Positions 1-6,679 of a stretch of 19,097 nt of DNA are shown in pieces. The position numbers and the translations under genes are program-made. How positions within the stretch are numbered: position 1 is the first letter of the stretch; every line of letters begins with the position of its first letter. Under the pieces are notes generated by a model, which was not told where the DNA came from, ran no database searches, and saw only the letters and a program-made list of their open reading frames with translations. Source of the stretch: Chloroflexota bacterium. GTDB lineage: Bacteria > Chloroflexota > Limnocylindria > Limnocylindrales > CSP1-4. The stretch lies in assembly GCA_005880805.1 (NCBI GenBank), contig VBFZ01000170.1, forward strand, positions 1,397 through 20,493. The letters are read 5' to 3'.

Positions 1-211
1 TGAGCAGAACTTCGACGGCGGGGTTGAGCCGGCCGTCGCTGCTGACGACCGCTCCCCGGCCCGCCGCGCGCTCCATGTCCAACTTCAGGATGTTCTGGAC
101 CGACGACGTCCGGCTCCCGAGGTTCACGTACTCCTGCTGGTGGAAGATGTCCTCCAGCCGCAGGTACAGGGCCACGGTGACGAGCGCCAGCGTCAGGCCG
201 ACGATCAGCAC
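1..211 (-). CDS. Sensor histidine kinase, N-terminal fragment (partial at window edge)
   Basis: Reading leftward from the response regulator at 300-998, one frame encodes a hydrophobic helix (LIVGLTLALVTVALYL) followed by a polar extracytoplasmic-looking stretch (RLEDIFHQQEYVNLGSRTSS) and then leaves the window. This is the usual N-terminal design of a two-component sensor kinase: a membrane helix, then a sensor region. The partner role is inferred from its place directly after an OmpR-family regulator; no kinase domain is visible here. The start is a problem. The frame is open back into the end of the regulator gene, but the only ATG/GTG/TTG in it is the GTG at 211, already inside the helix. 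A CTG at 226 or a lost start is possible. Identity is moderate, start is poor. Confidence 0.6.
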   Translation of the reverse strand, partial: MLIVGLTLALVTVALYLRLEDIFHQQEYVNLGSRTSSVQNILKLDMERAAGRGAVVSSDGRLNPAVEVLL

Positions 212-299
212 GCTGAGGATCGTCAGCCGGCTCTGGAGGCTGTGCGGTGTTACCCGGGCGGAAAGCCGATCGCCGTCCGGAGTGGAGGTTGCCTCCCGA

Positions 300-998
300 T
301 CAGCGCTCGGCGAATGCGTAGCCGACCCCTCGGACGGTCAGCACGAAGGCCGGAGCGGCGGGATCGTCCTCGAGCTTCTCGCGCAGGTGGCTGACGTGGA
401 CGTTGATGGTCTTCTCGTCCTGGTCGAGCGCCTCGTAGTCGCGCAGCAGCTCCAGCAGCTCGGATCGCGTGTAGACGCGCCCCGGCCGACTGGCAAGGTG
501 ACGGAGGATCTCGAATTCGGTCGGCGTGAGGCTGATCCGCCGCTGGCCGCGCTGCACGCGCCGCCGCTCCAGGTCGATGAGCAGATCGTGATGCCGGATG
601 ACCCGACCGCCGGCCGCATCGGCGAGATCGCCGTACGCCCGTCGGAGCAGGGCCTTGATCCGGCTCATGAGCTCGCGCAGCCCGAATGGCTTCGTCAGGT
701 AGTCGTCGGCGCCCAGCTCGAGGCCGATCACCTTGTCGACCTCATCGCTCCGCGCAGTCAGCACCAGCACAGGGGCCTTCGATCCGACGGCCCGCAGGCG
801 GCGCAGGACTTCGAAGCCATCCATGCCGGGCAGCCGCACGTCGAGCACCACGAGGTCGGGCGCTTGATGCGTGGCAAAATCGAGCCCCTCCTCGCCCGAT
901 CGTGCGACCGTAACCTGGTAGCCCTCTTGCTGGAGCGCGTACTGGATTCCTCGCGCGACGGCGAATTCATCCTCGACGATGAGGATCGTGGCGGACAT
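300..998 (-). CDS. OmpR/PhoB-family response regulator
   Basis: DNA-binding response regulator of 232 residues, the normal length for this family. The receiver domain (about 1-120) has the acidic pair E9/D10, the phospho-acceptor D53 (VVLDVRLPGMDG), T81 and K103 (DDYLTKPFGLREL). The C-terminal winged helix (about 130-230) has LTPTEFEILRHLASRPGRV, the recognition-helix region TINVHVSHLREKL and the terminal VRGVGYAF wing. It is probably phosphorylated by the kinase encoded just downstream at 1-211 and then controls target promoters; the signal cannot be told from sequence. A TAGGAT hexamer ends 7 nt before the ATG, with no Shine-Dalgarno between them, so the mRNA may be leaderless. It is divergent from the bL25 gene. 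Confidence 0.95.
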   Translation of the reverse strand: MSATILIVEDEFAVARGIQYALQQEGYQVTVARSGEEGLDFATHQAPDLVVLDVRLPGMDGFEVLRRLRAVGSKAPVLVLTARSDEVDKVIGLELGADDYLTKPFGLRELMSRIKALLRRAYGDLADAAGGRVIRHHDLLIDLERRRVQRGQRRISLTPTEFEILRHLASRPGRVYTRSELLELLRDYEALDQDEKTINVHVSHLREKLEDDPAAPAFVLTVRGVGYAFAER

Positions 999-1005
999 CG
1001 GCCCG

Positions 1006-1011
1006 ATCCTA
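1006..1011 (-). promoter_or_regulatory. Candidate -10 hexamer (TAGGAT) of the response regulator gene
   Basis: On the minus strand the sequence GTGTAGGAT lies 7 nt before the ATG at 998. A -10 element at this distance would start transcription at or next to the start codon, giving a leaderless mRNA. A similar TAGGGT lies 6 nt before the DUF2277 start at 4966. No convincing -35 was found. Confidence 0.4.
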
Positions 1012-1093
1012 CACCGGGCACCTCCTCGGGCCCCGCGAGGGACCTCGGGCCGCCGATCGGTGGCCTGCGTCCGGGAATCGGCCGGCCATGTGA

Positions 1094-1099
1094 TAGGGT
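1094..1099 (+). promoter_or_regulatory. Candidate -10 hexamer (TAGGGT) upstream of bL25
   Basis: TGATAGGGT on the plus strand matches the TAnnnT pattern seen upstream of other genes in this window. If used, the bL25 transcript would carry a leader of about 95 nt. The leader shows no obvious structure to me. Weak evidence from a short motif only. Confidence 0.3.
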
Positions 1100-1201
1100 T
1101 TTCAGCGCGCGAGCGCCCGCGTCCATGCTTTCGACGCCCGGCAGCGCTCCCGCCATCGACGCAACGTTCCGAAACCGAAGCGACCCGAGGTCAACCACTC
1201 G

Positions 1202-1900
1202 ATGCCCAACGCCCGCCCGACGCTGGTCGCCAAGCCCCGCGAGGTCACCGGCAAGCACGTCGCCCGCCTTCGCCGCGCCGGCGTCCTGCCCGCGGTCGTG
1301 TTCGGGCACGGCGTCGAGTCGAGCTCGGTCCAGATCGATGCGCACGAGTTCGAGCAGCTGCGCCGGCATGTCGGTCCGAACACGCTGATCGACCTCACCG
1401 TCGACGGTGGGACGGCACAGCCTGTCCTCGTCCATGGCGTCCAGACGCACCCGGTCACGCGGCGGCCGTTGCACATCGACCTGTTCGCGGTGCGGATGAC
1501 CGAGGAGATCGTCGTCGACGTCCCCGTCTTCACGATCGGGATCGCACCCGCCGTCGACATGCTGAACGGCACACTGACGCACGTCGCCGACCATGTCCGC
1601 GTGCGCGCGCTCCCAGACAAGCTCCCCCAGAACATCGAGATCTCGGTGGAGGGCCTGAGTGACTTCGAGGCCGCCATCTACGTGCGCGATCTGCCGATCC
1701 CCGAGGGAGCCACGCTGCTCAGTGACCCGAACGAGATCGTGGCCCGGGTTCTCCCGCCGCGGATCGAGATCGAGGAGGTCGCGCCGGCCGCCGAAGAGGA
1801 GGGGGCCGAGGAGGCAGCTGCCGAGGGCGAAGCGGCGGACGAAGGCGCCGAGGGCGCTGCCCCGAGTGGGCCGCGACCGGAGCCCGAAACCGAAGGCTAG
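1202..1900 (+). CDS. rplY: Large-subunit ribosomal protein bL25, CTC type
   Basis: 232 residues. The N-terminal domain (about 5-95) is the 5S rRNA-binding L25 fold, seen from KPREVTGKHVARLRRAGVLPAVVFGHG and HPVTRRPLHIDLFAV. The second domain (about 96-190) is the TL5/CTC beta domain (LPQNIEISVEGL, IYVRDLPIPEGATLL). The tail from about residue 195 is very rich in Glu and Ala, which is common in CTC-type L25. The protein binds 5S rRNA at the central protuberance of the 50S subunit; CTC forms are also known as general stress proteins. The ATG at 1202 is preceded by GAGG at about 12 nt. It stands alone, divergent from the regulator at 300-998. The gene is often called ctc in Gram-positives. Confidence 0.95.
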   Translation: MPNARPTLVAKPREVTGKHVARLRRAGVLPAVVFGHGVESSSVQIDAHEFEQLRRHVGPNTLIDLTVDGGTAQPVLVHGVQTHPVTRRPLHIDLFAVRMTEEIVVDVPVFTIGIAPAVDMLNGTLTHVADHVRVRALPDKLPQNIEISVEGLSDFEAAIYVRDLPIPEGATLLSDPNEIVARVLPPRIEIEEVAPAAEEEGAEEAAAEGEAADEGAEGAAPSGPRPEPETEG

Positions 1901-1907
1901 TCGCCAA

Positions 1908-1923
1908 CCGGCCCAAAGGCCGG
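1908..1923 (+). terminator. Short hairpin after bL25, possible terminator
   Basis: A perfect 6-bp stem (CCGGCC/GGCCGG) with a 4-nt loop starts 7 nt after the bL25 stop. There is no T-tract, so it may only stabilise the 3' end. Confidence 0.35.
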
Positions 1924-2108
1924 CAACCTAGACGCCCTCCGGCACGCGCTCTGCGAGGACCGGGACGACGGTCCTCCGCGCCATCGGTGCGACGACTCCA
2001 CAAATGACGATGCCGTTGTCAGGACGGCCGTCGGTGTCGGCGCGCAAGCCGCGGCCCGAGGATGAGCACAGCCGCGAATGGTCGCGGCGTCACCTCGGAG
2101 AGCGTCAC

Positions 2109-2339
2109 ATGAACCCGCTGTCCCTATACGCAGGCATTGTCATCACGCAGGAACTGGAAGACCTTCGGAACGAGGCTGCCCGCGCCGTCCTGGCCCGTCC
2201 CACGCGATGGGATCGAGGCTCCGGATCAGGCATCGCCGCCGGGGCCCGCCGGCTGGCAAAGGCCTTCAGCGGCGGCCCGGGCGACCCTGAAACGATCGTT
2301 CCGCCCCTCCGCGACTACCCCTACTCGCCGACGCGTTGA
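2109..2339 (+). CDS. Small hypothetical protein, 76 residues
   Basis: Unrecognised small protein. The ATG at 2109 is preceded by GGAGAG (about 7 nt spacing), which is why I prefer it to the ATG upstream at 2004 in the same frame; the upstream part reads as low-complexity Arg-rich sequence. The product starts MNPLSLYAGIVITQELEDLR, so a short hydrophobic segment is followed by a charged helix, then a Gly/Ala-rich middle and a Pro-rich end. I see no Cys pairs, signal peptide cleavage site or known motif. It lies alone between bL25 and the convergent DUF2630 gene. No function is proposed. Confidence 0.55.
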   Translation: MNPLSLYAGIVITQELEDLRNEAARAVLARPTRWDRGSGSGIAAGARRLAKAFSGGPGDPETIVPPLRDYPYSPTR

Positions 2340-2427
2340 TCCCGAACGTCGGCCCAGGTCCGCTGCGCTCATCCCAGCGCCGCGCCGAGCGCTCTCCCCG
2401 TGCGTTCGGCGTTGGCCCGCGCCGCGA

Positions 2428-2673
2428 TTACTGCTGGTAGTGCTCCACGACGTCGGCTGACCTGGCCTTTGCCTCGGTCGGGTCGAGCCCGGCAGCCCGG
2501 CGCGCCTCCCGCTGGTGAAGGAGGTCGTAGCACCGGTCGAGCTCGACCTTGATCGACTGCAGCCGCTCGACGTCCTCGATGCTGAGTCCCCGGCCGTCGC
2601 CGGCCTGCCCGTAGAGGGTCTCCTCTTCCTCGGATAGTTCATTGATCTTGTTCGCGATGTCGATGTCCACCAC
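2428..2673 (-). CDS. DUF2630 family protein
   Basis: A small, highly charged, mostly helical protein of about 81 residues. The core ANKINELSEEEETLYGQAG, then IEDVERLQSIKVELDRCYDL and LLHQREARRAAGLDP, matches the layout I know for DUF2630: a Glu-rich helix, a leucine-spaced helix with DxCxDLL, and an Arg/Ala-rich end followed by V..Y. The function of the family is unknown. GTG at 2673 is chosen because GGAGG lies 5 nt upstream; the next codon is also GTG (2670), at a spacing of 8, and could be the true start. The much longer open frame upstream is antisense to the ParB-like gene and is not coding. Divergent from the gene at 2758. Confidence 0.8.
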   Translation of the reverse strand: MVDIDIANKINELSEEEETLYGQAGDGRGLSIEDVERLQSIKVELDRCYDLLHQREARRAAGLDPTEAKARSADVVEHYQQ

Positions 2674-2757
2674 GTCTGCCTCCGCGGCCGCACGCTCGTC
2701 GTGCGAATGGTAGGTGCGTGGACGGTTTCGGGTCGCGCCCGCGATCATGGGGCGCAC

Positions 2758-3651
2758 ATGAGTGATCACGGTGAACAATCGCGGCCTGAGGACCAGCCCG
2801 TGCGCGACGAGCCGGTGGGCGTCGATCGCGCAGGCGACGAACCCGCCGTTGGCGCCTCGGGCCCCGATGAGGAACGGCCGCTCCCGCTCGCGGCTGTCCA
2901 GCGCGTGGCCGAAGGGGCGGGCCAGGTGCTCGGCACGGCGCTCGAAGCGGGGGAGCGGATCGCGGACCTCGGGCCGCCGGTGGCCGAGCGCGTCAGGACC
3001 ACGGCCAGGGCCGCAGCGCGCCGCTTGCGGTCGTCCCGGAAAAGCCGCCAGCAATACCTCCGTCGGCTCGCGCGCCAGCCCGTGCCCAACCTGTTCGAGG
3101 TTCACCCACAAGCGCGCATGGCGCCTCGGCGCGAGATCGGCCTCCGAACCATTCCGGTCAACGAGATCCGCGGCACGGCCGTGGAGGGCCCGGCCCAACG
3201 CGGCAGCGACTTCCTGCCGCTGCCTGTCTTCCGAAGCAGAAACTGGATCGCTCGCTGGCAGCGCATCCGCGACGCGCTGGAGCGGATGGCCGTCCTGCCG
3301 CCGATCGAGGTACTCCGCACGCCGGACGGCTACTGGGTGGTGGACGGCCATAACCGGGTGGCCGCGGCGCTCTACAACGGCCAGCTCGGGATCGACGCAC
3401 TGGTGACGGCTGTGCGGCTGCCCGGCGAGTCGGCTGACCTCCCCGCACCGGACGATGGATCGATCGATTCGCTCCAGGCGATGCTGGCCGACGGCGAGGA
3501 GGTCCGCGCTGCGGGGAGCGGCATGCTCACACCTGGGGCGTCAGTCACGATCCCTCTCAGGGTGCCCGCCCGGACGGCGGGCGCGGATGAACCCGATGCC
3601 CCGGAGGGCGCCGACCAGGAGCCGCAGCCGGCGAAGGAGCCGTCCCCGTGA
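2758..3651 (+). CDS. ParB/sulfiredoxin-like (ParB N-fold) domain protein
   Basis: 297 residues. The first 45 are acidic and look disordered; residues 46-105 form an Ala/Arg-rich helical region. The recognisable part is about 130-220: IPVNEIRGTAVEG, then a helix, PPIEVLRTPDGYWVVDGHNRVAAAL. The DGHNR motif (196-200) is the hallmark of ParB/Srx-like folds, in which ParB binds CTP and relatives act as nucleases or kinases. There is no HTH CENP-B-like region or ParA neighbour, so a chromosome-partition role is unlikely. The last 60 residues are Pro/Ala/Glu-rich. The start ATG at 2758 was chosen over in-frame upstream codons because MSDHGEQ begins a typical acidic leader. Its stop overlaps the start of the phosphoesterase gene (GTGA), so the two are translated together. 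Exact function unknown. Confidence 0.75.
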   Translation: MSDHGEQSRPEDQPVRDEPVGVDRAGDEPAVGASGPDEERPLPLAAVQRVAEGAGQVLGTALEAGERIADLGPPVAERVRTTARAAARRLRSSRKSRQQYLRRLARQPVPNLFEVHPQARMAPRREIGLRTIPVNEIRGTAVEGPAQRGSDFLPLPVFRSRNWIARWQRIRDALERMAVLPPIEVLRTPDGYWVVDGHNRVAAALYNGQLGIDALVTAVRLPGESADLPAPDDGSIDSLQAMLADGEEVRAAGSGMLTPGASVTIPLRVPARTAGADEPDAPEGADQEPQPAKEPSP

Positions 3652-4319
3652 CCCGCCGCCTCTCGATCGCGTGGCCGGACCCCGGTCCGTTTGCGACTCG
3701 CGATCGACCGCTCCGGATCCTGGCCGCGTCAGACGAGGTCGACCCGGCGCTCGACGACGAGCGCAACCGGGAGGCTCTCGGACCGATCGACCTGGTCGTC
3801 GGCTGTGGAGACCTCTCGCCTGACCGCCTGTGCTTCCTGGCCGACGCGTTCCGCGCTCCGCTCGCATACGTGCGGGGCAATCACGACCGTGGCGGGCCGT
3901 GGCCGCAGCCGCGACAGCTGCCACAGCCATGGGAGCGCACGAGCCAGGACGATTCGAGCGGCCTCCCGCTGCTGGGACTGTCCTGGCCTACTCGGGACCG
4001 GGAGCCGGCACGGCACGACGAACGGGCGGCATGGCGACAGGTGATTCGACTGGCCGGAACGAACCTGCTCGTGCCCCCGGGAGGTCCGACCCTGATCTTC
4101 AGCCACGTCCCCCCGCGCGGCGCCGGTGACACGCCGGGCGATCCCTATCACGTCGGGTTCCAGGCCTATCGCTTCTTGCTCGACCGCCTCAAGCCGCCGC
4201 TCTGGCTGCACGGCCACAGCGCAATGGCAGCCTCACCGGCCTGGCATGTGAAGGCCGGTCGAACGGCCGTGGTGAATGTGACTGGCACCGTGTTGATCGA
4301 ACTCACGCCCGCAGCCTGA
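3648..4319 (+). CDS. Calcineurin-like metallophosphoesterase
   Basis: 223 residues with the metallophosphoesterase motifs in order: SDEVD (28-32) at motif I, GCGD (52-55), GNHD (77-80), SHVPP (152-156) and HGHS (188-191). These residues bind two metal ions and hydrolyse phosphate esters. Motif I has Glu where the usual D-x-H has His, so the first metal site may differ; the SDEVD form looks like a subfamily trait rather than damage, since the other motifs are intact. No signal peptide, so cytosolic. GTG start at 3648 overlaps the stop of the ParB-like gene by 4 nt, suggesting a shared pathway. The substrate is unknown (nucleotide, phosphoprotein or phospholipid head group are all possible). 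Confidence 0.85.
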   Translation: MTRRLSIAWPDPGPFATRDRPLRILAASDEVDPALDDERNREALGPIDLVVGCGDLSPDRLCFLADAFRAPLAYVRGNHDRGGPWPQPRQLPQPWERTSQDDSSGLPLLGLSWPTRDREPARHDERAAWRQVIRLAGTNLLVPPGGPTLIFSHVPPRGAGDTPGDPYHVGFQAYRFLLDRLKPPLWLHGHSAMAASPAWHVKAGRTAVVNVTGTVLIELTPAA

Positions 4320-4333
4320 GGAATCGAACGGGA

Positions 4334-4745
4334 GTGGGACAAGCCGAAGCCGGCGGCCAGCGATTGTCAGACGGCGAGCGCCAGCTCCTCGGGCAAGCGA
4401 GGCGCGCGGTCCTCGCGACGATCGACGATCGCGGCCGACCCCGGCTGGTGCCGATTTGCTTCGTCCTCGACGAGCGGGACGACGGCGGTGTCGTGATCTG
4501 GACGCCGATCGACGAGAAGCCCAAAGTCGCAGGTCGCCCTGTTGGTTGACCACTGGGATGAGGAATGGTCGCGTTTGGCCTGGCTTCGCATCGGCGGCGT
4601 CGCGCGACTGGTGGCGGAGACGCCGCCCGCGGTGATCGAGGCGCTTCGAGCCAAGTACCCGCAGTACGCCGGTCAGCGCCTGGACGTGCGCCCGGTCATC
4701 CGGATCGCAGTCGAGCGGGTGAAGGGCTGGGGCGCCTTCCCCTAG
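4334..4745 (+). pseudogene. PPOX-class F420-dependent oxidoreductase (Rv0121-like), split by an internal deletion
   Basis: The first part (GTG at 4334) gives LSDGERQLLGQARRAVLATI, GRPRLVPICFVLDE and VIWTPIDEKPK, the start of a split-barrel flavin/F420 enzyme of the PPOX class. That frame stops at 4549. The rest of the family continues in another frame from about 4530: QVALLVDHWDEEWSRLAWLRI...GWGAFP, ending at 4745. Between PK and QVALLVD the family normally has a segment of roughly 14-18 residues (an LRRLRNI-type region plus an ERDP-like turn); it is absent, so this is a deletion plus frameshift rather than a single miscalled base. Members reduce substrates with deazaflavin F420 or bind flavin. 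It follows the phosphoesterase gene by 14 nt and would end against DUF2277. Either a real pseudogene or an assembly error. Confidence 0.8.
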
Positions 4746-4966
4746 GCGGCGGGCCGGCCTGCCGTCTGGCGGGAAGCGATCGATTCGAGCAGCCGACGCG
4801 CGGCCTCGGCGATCTCGTCCACCGCATCGTCGAAGGCCTCGGCGTTAACCCTCGAAGGAACGCGGTAGCCGCTCACCTTCCGGACGAACTGGAGCGCGGC
4901 GGCATGGATCTCGTCATTGGTGGCGGGCTCGTCGGCACGGCGCAGGGTCTTGATGCTTCGGCACAT
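4742..4966 (-). CDS. DUF2277 family protein
   Basis: 74-residue protein starting MCRSIKTLRR, with PATNDEIHAAALQFVRKVSGYRVPS and AFDDAVDEIAEAARRLLESI. The MCR-IKTL start and the AALQFVRK-SG-PS block are the signature I know for DUF2277, a small helical family of unknown function common in high-GC bacteria. The ATG at 4966 is fixed by the family start and lies 6 nt after a TAGGGT hexamer, with no Shine-Dalgarno, so the mRNA is probably leaderless. Its stop overlaps the end of the broken PPOX gene by 4 nt; it is divergent from the DNA glycosylase gene. Confidence 0.85.
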   Translation of the reverse strand: MCRSIKTLRRADEPATNDEIHAAALQFVRKVSGYRVPSRVNAEAFDDAVDEIAEAARRLLESIASRQTAGRPAA

Positions 4967-4972
4967 GACCAA

Positions 4973-4982
4973 ACCCTACACT
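4973..4982. promoter_or_regulatory. Overlapping divergent -10 elements between DUF2277 and the DNA glycosylase gene
   Basis: Minus strand TAGGGT (4973-4978) and plus strand TACACT (4977-4982) share the central TA base pairs. Each is a TAnnnT hexamer. The minus one ends 6 nt before the DUF2277 ATG; the plus one ends 6 nt before a GTG at 4989. No clear -35 on either side. Confidence 0.4.
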
Positions 4983-5035
4983 GTCCTCGTGGAACGCCGG
5001 GCGGCGGGATCGGAGCCGCTGTCGTAGCAAGCGCG

Positions 5036-5953
5036 ATGCTCGAACGCGTCCTTGCGCCTGCCCGCCCGATCAACCTGCGCCTGACCCTGGCTCCGCACCT
5101 TCACGGGCCAGGTGATCCAACGATGCGGTTCACGCCCGACGGAATCTGGCGAGCGACGCGCACGATCGACGGCCCGGCAACCATCCGGATCACGATCGCA
5201 GCCGCGGGAAAGCTGCGAGTCACCACGTGGGGACCCGGCGCCGAGGCCGCGATCGAAGGCGCCGCAGACCTGGTCGGCCTCAACGACGAGCCGGAAGCGC
5301 TGCAGCCACGCGACCGTCTCGTCCGCGAGCTCTCGAGGCGGATGCCGGGGCTGCGGATCGGCCGGACGAACGCGGTGATCGAAGCGTTGATCCCCGCCAT
5401 CGTCGAACAGAAGGTGTCAGGCAGCGACGCGCATCGCTCGTACCGGCGGCTGCTCTTCGAGTACGGCGACCTTGCGCCGGGTCCGCCCGACGACATCGCG
5501 CGACTTCGCCTGCTGCTGCCGCCCCAGCCGGAGGTGCTGGCGCGCATCCCCTACCACGATCTGCACCCCATCGGTCTCGAGCGTCGCCGAGCGGAAGTCA
5601 TCAGGAACGCGGCTTCGCACGCTGCCCGGTTGGAGGAGGGCCGCCTGCTGCCGCTCGAAGACGCCTATCGACGCCTGCGGGCGCTGCCGGGCGTCGGCCC
5701 ATGGACGGCGGCCGAGGTCGCCTTCCGCGCCCTGGGCGATCCCGATGCCGTCAGCGTTGGCGACTTCCACATCCCGAACATGGTTGCCTGGGCGTTCGCC
5801 CGAGAACCCCGCGGGACGGACGAGCGCATGCTCGAGCTCCTGGAGCCCTATCGCGGGCAGCGCGGTCGGGTCATCCGGATGCTCGAGGCGGCCGGGATTT
5901 CGGCGCCCAGGTACGGCCCGCGCCTCCCGCCCAGGCGCATCGAAAACCTCTGA
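5036..5953 (+). CDS. DNA-3-methyladenine glycosylase II-like (AlkA/HhH-GPD) base-excision enzyme
   Basis: 305 residues. The N-terminal part (1-105) is the beta-rich domain of AlkA-type glycosylases (PINLRLTLAPHLHGPGDPT, RITIAAAGKLRVTTWGPG). The HhH-GPD domain runs from about 110: EALIPAIVEQKVSG, the helix-hairpin-helix LRALPGVGPWTAAEVAF (214-230) and the catalytic aspartate D243 in SVGDFHIPN. Such enzymes flip out alkylated purines and cut the N-glycosidic bond in base-excision repair. No Cys cluster for an iron-sulfur centre is present, which fits AlkA rather than the Nth/MutY group. ATG 5036 is the only good start in frame; the Shine-Dalgarno is weak. A 12-codon open frame starting at GTG 4989 precedes it. 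Confidence 0.88.
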   Translation: MLERVLAPARPINLRLTLAPHLHGPGDPTMRFTPDGIWRATRTIDGPATIRITIAAAGKLRVTTWGPGAEAAIEGAADLVGLNDEPEALQPRDRLVRELSRRMPGLRIGRTNAVIEALIPAIVEQKVSGSDAHRSYRRLLFEYGDLAPGPPDDIARLRLLLPPQPEVLARIPYHDLHPIGLERRRAEVIRNAASHAARLEEGRLLPLEDAYRRLRALPGVGPWTAAEVAFRALGDPDAVSVGDFHIPNMVAWAFAREPRGTDERMLELLEPYRGQRGRVIRMLEAAGISAPRYGPRLPPRRIENL

Positions 5954-5956
5954 CGG

Positions 5957-6679
5957 GTGTCGGTCCACGACTTCTCGACGCCAACCCTGGTGGTGCGGCC
6001 GATGACGCTCCAGGGCGCGGTCGTCCGGCTCGAACCACTCGACCTGGCGCACGTAGACGCGCTCGCGGAAGTTGCGCTCGACGACCGCCTGTGGCAATGG
6101 AACCCGTGGCCGGTCAGGTCGCGCGACGATCTCGAGGCTTACGTGGAGACCGCGGTGGCCGGGCTCGCTGCAGGAACGATGCTGCCCTTCGCCACTGTGG
6201 ATCTCGCAAGCGGCCGGCCGATCGGCAGCAGCCGGCTGGCCAATATTTCCGCCGACGATTTTCGGGCCGAGATCGGCTGGACGTGGGTCGGCGTGCCATG
6301 GCAGCGGACGGCGGTCAACTCGGAGACCAAGCTGCTCATGCTCGAGCACGCCTTCTCCAACTGGGGCTGCCATCGTGTGGAGTTCAAGACCGATTCGCTC
6401 AACGAACAGTCGAGGAACGCCCTCCTCGGCATCGGCGCGACGTTCGAGGGGATCTTTCGCAATCACATGGTCACGGAGAGCGGCCGGCTTCGGCACTCGG
6501 CGTACTACAGCATCACGGACGACGACTGGCCCGCAGTCCGAGGCCGGCTGGAGGCACGGGTCGAGCGTTTGCGTGCCAGGCGCCCGGATGCTGCGCCTGC
6601 CAGTGAGCAAAACGAAGCGGGCGCGGATCCTTCCGCGCCCGCTGACATCAGATCGAAGGCCGCTCAGCCTGGCCGATAG
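5957..6679 (+). CDS. GNAT-family N-acetyltransferase (RimJ/RimL-like)
   Basis: 240 residues. The pattern LQGAVVRLEPLDLAHVDALAEVA (19-41), LPFATVDLASGRPIGSSRLANI, then AEIGWTWVGVPWQRTAVNSETKLLMLEHAF and HRVEFKTDSLNEQSRNALLGIGATFEG is that of RimJ/RimL-type GNATs, which transfer acetyl from acetyl-CoA to an N-terminus or small amine. The residues around WQRTAVNSE take the place of the acetyl-CoA pyrophosphate loop. Start: GTG 5957, 3 nt after the glycosylase stop, or ATG 6002; I prefer 5957 because family members carry about 15 residues before the first strand. The last 35 residues are low-complexity and lie over the terminator of the opposite gene, so the tail may be poorly conserved. Substrate unknown. 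Confidence 0.85.
   Translation: MSVHDFSTPTLVVRPMTLQGAVVRLEPLDLAHVDALAEVALDDRLWQWNPWPVRSRDDLEAYVETAVAGLAAGTMLPFATVDLASGRPIGSSRLANISADDFRAEIGWTWVGVPWQRTAVNSETKLLMLEHAFSNWGCHRVEFKTDSLNEQSRNALLGIGATFEGIFRNHMVTESGRLRHSAYYSITDDDWPAVRGRLEARVERLRARRPDAAPASEQNEAGADPSAPADIRSKAAQPGR
6609..6643 (-). terminator. Intrinsic terminator of the CAP-domain gene
   Basis: An 11-bp perfect stem (arms 6616-6626 and 6633-6643, 6-nt loop) lies 20 nt past the CAP gene stop. On the minus strand it is followed by TCGTTTTGC, a short T-run. It lies inside the 3' coding end of the convergent acetyltransferase gene. Confidence 0.7.

Noticed and set aside
24..1388. Long plus-strand open frame of 454 codons
   Set aside because: It lies opposite the clear response regulator and across the start of bL25; its sequence is Arg/Pro-rich without domain patterns. 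A GC-rich shadow.
2428..3351. Long N-terminal extension of the DUF2630 gene
   Set aside because: The upstream part is antisense to the ParB-like gene; GTG at 2673 has a good ribosome site and the family length.
2758..3651. Chromosome-partition ParB
   Set aside because: There is no ParB helix-turn-helix, no parA neighbour and no parS-like site seen; only the N-fold motif matches.
4950..4982. Sigma70-type -35 (TTGATG) for the plus-strand promoter before the glycosylase
   Set aside because: The distance to TACACT is about 21 nt, too long for a normal pair.
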